Part shown: positions 55,816 through 62,456 of the stretch, one piece after another
Numbering within the stretch: position 1 is the first letter of the stretch
Layout: every line of letters begins with the position of its first letter
Assembly (NCBI RefSeq): GCF_007741515.1
Contig: NZ_CP036263.1
Location: 1,364,001-1,428,000, forward strand
Origin: Adhaeretor mobilis
GTDB taxonomy: Bacteria; Planctomycetota; Planctomycetia; Pirellulales; Lacipirellulaceae
Reading direction: 5' to 3'
DNA length: 64,000 nt
Made by a program: the position numbers and the translations under genes
Notes under the pieces: generated by a model
Database searches by the model: none
The model's input: only the letters and a program-made list of their open reading frames with translations
Told to the model about the DNA's origin: nothing

Positions 55816-56135
55816 GGCACTCAACCACCCAGTGTAATGGGACCAACTTTCAGCCTTTCAGTCGCACACAGCTCAAGAATTTGGGTGGCAGCGACACTTT
55901 CTCCAAGTCTTGTTTATCCACTCGATTGAGCACGCAAGGGAGAAGTGTCGGTGTGCACAGCACAGGAGGCATTTCAATACGGCGTGCGAGAATGCCAAGG
56001 CCTCTTGCCGCAAGCGGCCCCGACACGTGTCCGAGCGATCCGCCAGAGAAAGCAATCCTTTAAGCGGACGAAGTGTCGCGGCTACCCGGATCAATGGCAT
56101 GAAACGCAAACGACAAATATTTAAATTACAGGCTG
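55816..56135. other. Intergenic region holding a four-arm palindromic element
   Basis: 320 bases between convergent dedA and the DUF1598 gene. Nearly all of it is the element at 55892-56078. Small open frames on both strands here derive from it. Confidence 0.6.
55892..56078. repeat. Four-arm palindromic intergenic element, copy 2
   Basis: Arms CGACACTT (55892), AAGTGTCGG (55943), CGACAC (56021) and AAGTGTCG (56071), the same order and spacing as 39531-39713. The block GTGTGCACAGCACAGGAGG matches copy 1 closely; other loops have diverged. A small CCGCAAGCGG palindrome is nested inside. Confidence 0.7.
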
Positions 56136-57743
56136 TTAGTCCCACCACCAAGTACCACCATCGCGCACAGTTTCTCCGATAGTAGATTGAATCTTCGCGA
56201 GTGCATCGCTTTCACCGGGACTAACTTCCATCCGCTGGGCGGCATCAACCCACACGCCGCCACTTACTCCGGCAATGATATGTCGCCGGCGAATTACTCG
56301 GTGGTTGATGACCGTTTCCACGGTGCTGGGAGTCCTTACCCCTGGCAGTCCCATGCGTGTTGTATCAACCAGCAGGCTGGGCTGCCAGTGGACACGCTCC
56401 ACAAGGCCTTGAGATCGAATCACTTCAAGAACGAGCGACAATTCAAAGAGCCGTTCCAATTCGCCGTACAGTGGGTACTTCTCCGTTAGTGCCCGATAGT
56501 TCTTCGTGAAAGACTGAGCAAAGCGGCGGTTTAACGCATCCGACTGGCCCGTGTGAACGCGCTCGCCGCGGGCAGCAAGCAGTTCGTTCTCACTCAAGAC
56601 TTGCACGCACGACTCCGGCAAAGCGAATACGCTGCTGTCTTCGTTCGTAAGAACTGTCGATGATTTGAGCGAGAACCACCAGCGCAGAATGCTCATCGGT
56701 GGGGCCGTGCCATCGGCCTGCAATTCAACCGTGTCGAGGTAACTCTCCACCCCCGCTGTCCCCTCCGCGAGGCCCATGCCGACGAGTTTCATGTGATAAT
56801 CGGCCAGCAATAGAAGCCGGGCGACGCGCGTGTTCGGGTCTACGTGATAGAACTCCACATCCTGCGCGCCCAAGTTGTCGCGCAAACCGGCTAGCCAATC
56901 TCCACGCCCACCAACCGCTAGCGGTTTAGCCGCACTGGAATTCAAGAACTCCTGTGTGCGTGCGAGTGCTTCCTGTCGAGGAACGATTGAGCAGCCCAGC
57001 GGCTTGCCGCGAAACTGCACTTCACGACGCCACAAGGAAAGCAAGTCGTCGAGACGAACCACTGGGCGGCCTGATACCGAGCTCACCAGTCGTCCGCCGT
57101 CATCGATTTGCCAATCACCAGCCGGTCCAGCAATAACCAAATCGCCCGTGGCATTCTCGGAAGTGGGCGGATAGGCAATCACATACTCAACTCGCTGCAA
57201 GCCTGCGAGCGTGAGCATCGCTTCTTCCAGCGGCAGCTTTTCTTTCTGATGACGCGCGATCTCTGCTTCTAACCGTGGCAGTGAAACATACCGTAGCTTG
57301 CTGCTCTGCCGCGCATCGTGCTCGGCACTAATATCTAATTCACTCAGCGGCGGTGCCTTCGCAACGACTCTTGCAAGAAGCATCTTTTTCTTGGTTGCTG
57401 AGAATTTCAAGCTCCCACGCGCATCGACCCACACACCGTTAATATTAAAGGGTCGAATTGTCCCCTCGCCTGTGCCATTTTCTTCCCAGGTATCGGGCTC
57501 GACGGTTGATTGAATCAAATCGATAAGCGTATCGAAGTCCGCATTGGCTGCGCCGCCTTGGCCGTTCCTGCCTAGGACGTTCGCCGCTCCTCCGCCCTGC
57601 CGGTTTTTTCCCAAAGACCCTGCATTTGCCGGCGGACCTTGTTGAAAAGCACCAGGTTGGGCTGAAGCGGGGGGTCCACAGACGGTGACGAGTGCCAGCG
57701 CCAGCCAGCAGCGCAGAACTCGACAGATAAGGAGGGAATTCAT
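56136..57743 (-). CDS. DUF1598-type exported protein
   Basis: About 535 residues from the ATG at 57743, just after GGAG-like sequence, opening a signal peptide (CWLALALVTVCGPPASAQ); the open frame extends to 57938 without a better start. A Gly/Asn/Gln-rich stretch follows (PANAGSLGKNRQGGGAANVL). The body (FDTLIDLIQSTVEPDTWEEN; NINGVWVDARGSLK; YVSLPRLEAEIARHQKEKLP; VGMGLAEGTAGVESYLDTVE; RWWFSLK) is the planctomycete DUF1598 type. Around 56913 the gene contains an in-frame palindromic REP-like sequence encoding AAKPLAVGG. Function unknown; probably periplasmic. Confidence 0.85.
   Translation of the reverse strand: MNSLLICRVLRCWLALALVTVCGPPASAQPGAFQQGPPANAGSLGKNRQGGGAANVLGRNGQGGAANADFDTLIDLIQSTVEPDTWEENGTGEGTIRPFNINGVWVDARGSLKFSATKKKMLLARVVAKAPPLSELDISAEHDARQSSKLRYVSLPRLEAEIARHQKEKLPLEEAMLTLAGLQRVEYVIAYPPTSENATGDLVIAGPAGDWQIDDGGRLVSSVSGRPVVRLDDLLSLWRREVQFRGKPLGCSIVPRQEALARTQEFLNSSAAKPLAVGGRGDWLAGLRDNLGAQDVEFYHVDPNTRVARLLLLADYHMKLVGMGLAEGTAGVESYLDTVELQADGTAPPMSILRWWFSLKSSTVLTNEDSSVFALPESCVQVLSENELLAARGERVHTGQSDALNRRFAQSFTKNYRALTEKYPLYGELERLFELSLVLEVIRSQGLVERVHWQPSLLVDTTRMGLPGVRTPSTVETVINHRVIRRRHIIAGVSGGVWVDAAQRMEVSPGESDALAKIQSTIGETVRDGGTWWWD
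56913..56930. repeat. REP-like palindrome inside the DUF1598 gene
   Basis: AACCGCTAGCGGTTTAGC: perfect 14-bp palindrome plus TTTAGC tail, like the REP copies at 46929 and 53794, but in frame within a coding sequence. Confidence 0.55.
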
Positions 57744-57955
57744 GGTGTGAGATTCTCCGCTGTTCCAAGGGTGCCTCACCAATTCAGAACGAACGGAGAG
57801 ACTCAGCCGCAGGGTTCCGGACCTGCTGCCGAGATCTGAGTATCGCGGAGTCGGCCAATCGTGTCCAGCTTTGTGAAAAATTTGCAAGAGAGAGCTTGTA
57901 GAACTGTCGTAGGGTGTGTTGAGAGGAGCGAAACGCACCCTGCAACAAAAACATT

Positions 57956-58019
57956 AACCACAAAGTACACAAAGGACACGAAGTAAGCTGTCTTCGTGTC
58001 CTTTGTGTGCTTTGTGGTT
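57956..58019. repeat. 28-bp inverted repeat
   Basis: Arms 57956-57983 and 57992-58019, one mismatch, 8-base loop; arms begin AACCACAAAG and contain ACACAAAGGACACGAAG. Similar ACAAAG/ACGAAG-rich palindromes occur widely in environmental bacterial genomes. Confidence 0.7.
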
Positions 58020-58081
58020 ATAGGTTTGATCCTTGGCAACCCTGGCGATAAATAGACCAGTTGTCGTTAAACGCAGCGCGC

Positions 58082-58124
58082 AAAAAAAGACGGCCCCATC
58101 GCTTATGGTGCGATGGGGGCCGTC
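58082..58124 (-). terminator. Rho-independent terminator of the Cys-rich gene
   Basis: On the minus strand a 14-15 bp GC-rich stem (GACGGCCCCCATCGC / GCGATGGGGCCGTC) with a 7-base loop is followed by seven T. It lies about 80 bases after the stop of the Cys-rich gene. Confidence 0.9.
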
Positions 58125-58201
58125 TTGTCGTTTTACATCTTGAGAACTCTGCCCGTTCTCATGGGCGTTTCACTTCTAGCAGAGTCTGATAGAGGGGAAA
58201 C

Positions 58202-58804
58202 TCAGTTGCAGCCGCAGCTTGGGGCAGCGACAGCGCAACCGCAGCTTGGCTCACAAGCGGAAGCACAACCGCAGGAGGCTTCGCAGCAGCTAGGAGCACA
58301 GCAGCACTTGGCAGCTTTGCGGGCAGCACGACGAGCGCGGATGCGATCGCACAGGCTTGGCTTCTTGCAGCAAGGCTCGCAGCAGCTTACTTCGCAACCG
58401 CAGGAAGCTTCGCAGCCACATGCAGGAGCGGCACAACCGCAGCTTGGCTCACAGGCCGAAGCGCAACCGCAGGAAGGCTCACAAGCCGACGCACAACCGC
58501 AAGATGCTTCGCAGCAGCTAGGGGCACAGCAGCACTTAGCAGCCTTGCGAGCAGCGCGACGAGCGCGGATGCGATCGCAAAGGCTTGGACGGCAGCAGCT
58601 TGAAGCACAGCCACAATCCATTGCACATCCACAGCTTGGCTCACAAGCCGAAGCACAACCACAGCTTGGCTCACAGGCCGAAGCACAACCACAGGAAGGC
58701 TCACTGCCGCAACCGCCACCAAACAGGCCAAACGCACTTGCGTTAGTCGCGCTGCTCATCGCGATCACGAGGCCGAGGCCCAGCGTCGTAACAAAATTCT
58801 TCAT
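58202..58804 (-). CDS. Secreted cysteine-rich repeat protein
   Basis: 200 residues from the ATG at 58804, which has AAGGAG eight bases upstream and opens a signal peptide (MKNFVTTLGLGLVIAMSSAT ... ASA). The mature protein has about 48 Cys in 176 residues. Repeated units: CEPSCGCASA, and a larger duplicated block PSLCDRIRARRAARKAAKCC followed by CAPSCCEASCGCASACEPSC. The Arg/Lys-rich DRIRARRAARKAAK appears twice between Cys clusters. Highly conserved codons across repeats suggest recent duplication. Metal binding or a disulfide-crosslinked coat are both possible; no known family is recognised. A strong ribosome site and terminator suggest high expression as a single gene. Confidence 0.85.
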   Translation of the reverse strand: MKNFVTTLGLGLVIAMSSATNASAFGLFGGGCGSEPSCGCASACEPSCGCASACEPSCGCAMDCGCASSCCRPSLCDRIRARRAARKAAKCCCAPSCCEASCGCASACEPSCGCASACEPSCGCAAPACGCEASCGCEVSCCEPCCKKPSLCDRIRARRAARKAAKCCCAPSCCEASCGCASACEPSCGCAVAAPSCGCN

Positions 58805-59422
58805 TGGTAAACTCCTTAAGGAAGGGGGGGAAACTGTGTTGCCATCGTTGGCAGTCCTGCGTCTCGCCTGCGCCGCTGTTAGGGGAGTGCGCCAGTGCGA
58901 TCTTCGCAACGCAAGAGCAGCCAGCCCGAGGGCTAACGCTCCATTGGATACAGATAGGTTTCGTCAACCTAAAGAGAAAACCTTCACCACTTTCGCCCTT
59001 TTGCCTGGTCGGCAAGGTCACCCGGGGCGATCTGTAACGATTGTGAAGGTGGCACCGGTTTCTGGTAGCTCGTGCGACCTGTTTCACACGTAGTTAGCCG
59101 TCGAGCTGGTCGTCGCGTGCTCGACGGACAGTCCGTACGTCGACCAAGGTCGGCGCCTAACGGTGCGTGGTGAGTACCCGGCGAAACTTCCAGCTACCGG
59201 GTGTGCGGAAGTGAGCGACAGCACGGGTGAGTAGTGGGGCGCTACTAATGCCAGCCCGCTAGATATTGCTCGGCGAGGTTGTACCGCCAAAGCGCCCACG
59301 GATCAGGCCAGAGGCACCGATCTACTAATTGGTCCGCGCAGCGAACCGTATCTGGCTGCGGCTATATGTGCACGAAGTTTGCGGCGTATGCGGCGAAACA
59401 CGAGGCATATCGTGAGGCTTAT
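58805..59422. other. Intergenic region with a REP-like pair
   Basis: About 620 bases. Holds the promoter side of the Cys-rich gene and an element at 59093-59169. No protein gene accepted; the open frame at 59279-59554 (+) overlaps the next real gene and has no family features. Confidence 0.5.
59093..59169. repeat. REP-like intergenic element, copy 1
   Basis: GTTAGCCGTCGAGCT ... CGACCAAGGTCGGCGCCTAACGG.TGCGTG. Outer arms GTTAGCCG and its near complement, related to the copy at 62354-62446. Confidence 0.55.
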
Positions 59423-60190
59423 TTACTTGATTCTAAACGAATCAAAAAAACGCTGCAGGTCGGCCTCAATTTCCGATCCCTTAATCGCTGTTGTGGCCAA
59501 AGTAAATTCTTTGCCATTAGATTGCAGAGTAATGGTTCGCATCTGAAAAGTTAATTCATCTGCATCGATTTCAAGGACAACTTCGTATGCTTCCTTACCA
59601 TCGAGACGGAGTTTCCGAGAGGAGACTTTTCGCGATGCTTTCTTCAGTAGTCCCTGTTCCCACTCTGGCAGCCCTTCTGCGAAAGTGCTACCATTCTCCA
59701 GCGATGGCATTATCAACACCGTGAATTGGACCGCAAGTTCTTCATTGATGGCTATCAGTTGGTAGGAGTCGGGAACACCTGGAAGTGGCCCATCTTTCTC
59801 AATCCTTAGATCTTCTCGATTTGGGATATCAACAAGAAATGAGTTGCGAAGTTGCTCTGGGTGCTTTACGGAGGAACCTGCTGTTGATGATTCGTACGGT
59901 ATAGTTTTCGAGAATGCCGAAAGATTTACAATCGCGAACAGAAGAGAAACGCCAAAGAAAACTTTGGTGGATGACCTAAGATTCCTCATGCCACGCCAGA
60001 GACGCGAAATGGCAACCACAATCGCCGGCATTAGCACCACCTTTGCAGCCACAGAGCCCAAGAGTTCTGATGGGCCAGATGTCTCTCGGATTCCATTTGC
60101 ATAGCTAAAGACGAGGTTCGCTATCAATGCAATCCCAGTCAGAATTAGAAGTAGAGCACCAGGCTTTGCAGTTTCTCGCTCATCGCTCAT
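59423..60190 (-). CDS. Membrane protein of unknown function
   Basis: About 255 residues from the ATG at 60190; the frame opens at 60253. Three hydrophobic segments in the N-terminal half (GALLLILTGIALIANLVFSY; VVLMPAIVVAISRLW; VFFGVSLLFAIVNL) and a soluble C-terminal half with alternating beta pattern (SYQLIAINEELAVQFTVLIM; KLRLDGKEAYEVVLEIDADE; QMRTITLQSNGKEFTLATTA) that reads like a DcrB/PsbP-like fold. Function unknown. The gene is divergent from the PIN toxin pair. Confidence 0.75.
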   Translation of the reverse strand: MSDERETAKPGALLLILTGIALIANLVFSYANGIRETSGPSELLGSVAAKVVLMPAIVVAISRLWRGMRNLRSSTKVFFGVSLLFAIVNLSAFSKTIPYESSTAGSSVKHPEQLRNSFLVDIPNREDLRIEKDGPLPGVPDSYQLIAINEELAVQFTVLIMPSLENGSTFAEGLPEWEQGLLKKASRKVSSRKLRLDGKEAYEVVLEIDADELTFQMRTITLQSNGKEFTLATTAIKGSEIEADLQRFFDSFRIK

Positions 60191-60274
60191 TTTGCCGAAC
60201 TCTTTCGTTCTAAACAGCCGTGCAACCCAAAGGTAATTAACCGGAGATATCAAGTGTTGTGGTAAGCTATTCGC

Positions 60275-60757
60275 ATGGACACAGTTTACCTAGAAACCAC
60301 CGTCGTTGGTAGCATCGCGGGTCGCATTCATCCGCATCCCGATATGGCAGCGCGTCAACGGAAGACTCGCCTTTGGTGGGCGACTGCTCCAACGCTTCGC
60401 CGCGTGGTCATATCGCAACTGGTGCTCGACGAATGCTCCGCCGGCGATCCTTCGGCTGCACAGGAGCGGCTGGACGAAGTGTCCAGCCTATCGAAGCTAG
60501 ATATTACCGACGACGCTCATGAACTTGCGGATGCATTGATGGCAGCAGGAGCGATTCCTACCAGTGAGCCGCGAGATGCCTTGCATATCGCCATCGCGGC
60601 AACCAACGGTGTACAATATCTAGTGACCTGGAACTTCAAGCATATTGCGAATGCGACGTTGCGGGAACGCATTTGTGATGTATGCCGTGAAAATGGTTTT
60701 GAACCGCCAGTAATCTGTACTCCCGAAGAACTCGCAGGAATGACCGATGACCCCTAA
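60275..60757 (+). CDS. PIN-domain toxin (VapC-like)
   Basis: 160 residues. PIN-domain acidic residues: YLETTVVGSI at the N-terminus (Glu in place of the usual Asp), QLVLDECSAGD, and PRDALHIAIAATNGVQYLVT with WNFKHIAN near the end. VapC-like RNases cut RNA, often tRNA or rRNA. The gene precedes and overlaps by 11 bases a small antitoxin-like gene, the toxin-first order seen in several PIN systems. It converts to a TA pair rather than a housekeeping nuclease by this context. Confidence 0.86.
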   Translation: MDTVYLETTVVGSIAGRIHPHPDMAARQRKTRLWWATAPTLRRVVISQLVLDECSAGDPSAAQERLDEVSSLSKLDITDDAHELADALMAAGAIPTSEPRDALHIAIAATNGVQYLVTWNFKHIANATLRERICDVCRENGFEPPVICTPEELAGMTDDP

Positions 60758-60935
60758 ATCACCAACCGAGGACATCCGAGACGCTCGGCATCGCCTCGCT
60801 GCCAAATTCGACAATGATCTCGACCGCATCGTAGCCGATTTGCGTCGCCAACAGCGTGAGTCGGGCCACGAATACATAACGCTACCGGCACGTCGGCCTG
60901 AGAAGGCATCAACTACGCCCGAGCAGCAGTCCTAA
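60747..60935 (+). CDS. Probable antitoxin partner of the PIN toxin
   Basis: 62 residues. The core EDIRDARHRLAAKFDNDLDR with IVADLRRQQRESG matches the small proteins paired with PIN toxins in planctomycetes and cyanobacteria (consensus of the type EEIRxxRxxxAxxFxxDLxAI). Helical, Arg-rich, no DNA-binding fold visible. Overlaps the toxin gene by 11 bases and its 3' end overlaps the end of the phosphoglycerate-kinase-like gene by 23 bases on the opposite strand. Confidence 0.75.
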   Translation: MTPKSPTEDIRDARHRLAAKFDNDLDRIVADLRRQQRESGHEYITLPARRPEKASTTPEQQS

Positions 60936-62313
60936 CCGCAGCCGCCCGCAGCGCCGCCAAGTACGGCACCGGCTCGTTGCCGAGTGCATTCAACACCGTA
61001 CCGCCCGCGGTGAACACGTGCGTGGCCCAGCTCTCTTCACCGTACTTCTCGAGCGCTTTGCCGCCCTCGCCGCCGCCGACGTAGACTTTCACGCCGCCGT
61101 CGGTCATCTTTTTGAGTTCGGGGATGAAATTCTTTGTGCCGGCTTCAAAGCGTGGGTCTTCGAACATGCCGAATACGCCGTTGTGGAAAGCGACGGCACC
61201 ATCGGGGTTGTTGGCGACGAACTCCGCGACTTTTTCAGTGAACAGCGCGCTCGACTTAGGGCCGATGTCGAATTGTTGATCGCTCGGCTGGAGCACATCC
61301 TTCACCGAGCCATCTTCGATGACCGAATCGACGGGCACCACAAATACGATGCCTTTCTCGCGGCCTTCGCTAACCATCTTTTTCGCTTGCTCGACACGAT
61401 CGTCAGGGATGAAGTAGGGCTTGTCACTGTGGGCAGGGTCTTCAGCAGCACCAATGCACACGGGCTTGCCGTCAAGCTGGCCGATCGCTTTTCGTAAGAC
61501 CATCGCCAGTGAACCAGCAGCGAACACGCGCTCGATCGAGCCGCGGCTGATCATCGCTTCCAGATCGTCCAACTTGTCGATTTTCAAGCCGCTGAACACC
61601 ACGAGCTGCGTCTTCAGGCACTCGTTCATGGGGCCTTCAAACTCGCTGGCGATATACTTCCCCAGGGCTACGCGATCCATCGCTGCGGGCACCACGGTGC
61701 TGGAGGCATCCATCGAACCGGCCGAGAGGGCTTCGTTCACGTAGACTTTGGCAATCTTTTCCGCCATTTCGTTGGCGAACTGCGAAAGTGGTTCGGCCAA
61801 TTTGGCGGCATCCGCGGGCTCGGCTTTCCAAAGTAGTCGTTCGATATCGTACGCACGTGTATTTTCCAACAGCAGTACGGCACCGTTATCAGCCTCAGCG
61901 ATTTGTTCTTTGACGGCGGGCGAGACTTCGCGCGACTCGTCGTTCCACCAATCCTTCACGAGCGTTACGTCGGTGTCGAGCAGCTCACTCAATCGCCCGG
62001 CAACTTTGTCGAGCGAACCTTCCGGCTTGCGACCGATGTGACCAAACAGTACAAGCTTCCAGCCACGCTCGCGACCGTAGTTGAGCGTATCGACCATCGA
62101 ACGTAGGCGGATGTCGCCTTCGCCCACTTTGTCACCCGGCTTGGCATCGACATCCGCGCGGATGAGCACTGGCGTGCCGGCGGGGACATCGGCCAGCGAG
62201 TCCAGCTTGGGGATTTCAGCAAGGTAATCATTAAGGTCGAGATCAGGGTTCGCCTCGCGACCGGCGAGGAGCATTTCGATCCAGGATTGCATGTCTTTTT
62301 GTGTGACTGGCAT
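60913..62313 (-). CDS. Divergent phosphoglycerate kinase-like protein
   Basis: 466 residues, about 70 longer than PGK, with an extra N-terminal segment. PGK landmarks remain: VLIRADVDAKPGD (usual RVDFNVPL), FGHIGRKPEGSLDKVAGRLS, LLLENTRAYDIERL, YVNEALSAGSMDAS (usual VNDAFGTAHRAHAS), FSGLKIDKLDDL, FDIGPKSSALF, FHNGVFGMFED, VGGGEGGKALEKYG and HVFTAGGTVLNALG. The Asn of RVDFN and the Arg and His of the GTAHRAH loop, which bind 3-phosphoglycerate, are missing. The ATP-side motifs are partly kept. It may phosphorylate a different acid or be a non-catalytic paralogue. Whether a canonical pgk exists elsewhere is not visible. Confidence 0.8.
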   Translation of the reverse strand: MPVTQKDMQSWIEMLLAGREANPDLDLNDYLAEIPKLDSLADVPAGTPVLIRADVDAKPGDKVGEGDIRLRSMVDTLNYGRERGWKLVLFGHIGRKPEGSLDKVAGRLSELLDTDVTLVKDWWNDESREVSPAVKEQIAEADNGAVLLLENTRAYDIERLLWKAEPADAAKLAEPLSQFANEMAEKIAKVYVNEALSAGSMDASSTVVPAAMDRVALGKYIASEFEGPMNECLKTQLVVFSGLKIDKLDDLEAMISRGSIERVFAAGSLAMVLRKAIGQLDGKPVCIGAAEDPAHSDKPYFIPDDRVEQAKKMVSEGREKGIVFVVPVDSVIEDGSVKDVLQPSDQQFDIGPKSSALFTEKVAEFVANNPDGAVAFHNGVFGMFEDPRFEAGTKNFIPELKKMTDGGVKVYVGGGEGGKALEKYGEESWATHVFTAGGTVLNALGNEPVPYLAALRAAAVRTAARA

Positions 62314-62353
62314 GGTTGGAAGCCTTGTATTAAGTGAATGCTATTTCGTAGTT

Positions 62354-62446
62354 GTTTAGCCGCGGAGCTTGCTGCGTGCTCGGCGTTGGAATCGTTCGCA
62401 AGTATCAAACCGCGCGGCGACCAAGGTCGACGGCTAACGGGTGCGT
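62354..62446. repeat. REP-like intergenic element, copy 2
   Basis: GTTTAGCCGCGGAGCTTGC ... CGACCAAGGTCGACGGCTAACGGGTGCGTG, matching 59093-59169 in its two ends; the middle has diverged. It fills the gap between the PGK-like gene and the next minus-strand gene. Confidence 0.55.
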
Positions 62447-62456
62447 GTGATGTTGG

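Larger units (their letters stand above)
57744..58201. other. Intergenic region with two inverted repeats and a terminator
   Basis: Contains AGGGTGTGTT...AACGCACCCT (57911-57941), a 28-bp inverted repeat (57956-58019) and the terminator at 58082-58124. No gene. Confidence 0.6.

Noticed and set aside
58202..58804. Regular repeats resembling a CRISPR array
   Set aside because: The repeats are in-frame codons of a Cys-rich protein, with no uniform spacers and no cas genes nearby.
58113..59093. Gln-rich open frame on the plus strand
   Set aside because: Antisense of the Cys-rich repeat gene; the other strand has the signal peptide, ribosome site and terminator.
59279..59554. 91-codon plus-strand frame
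   Set aside because: Overlaps the end of the membrane-protein gene and has no family features.
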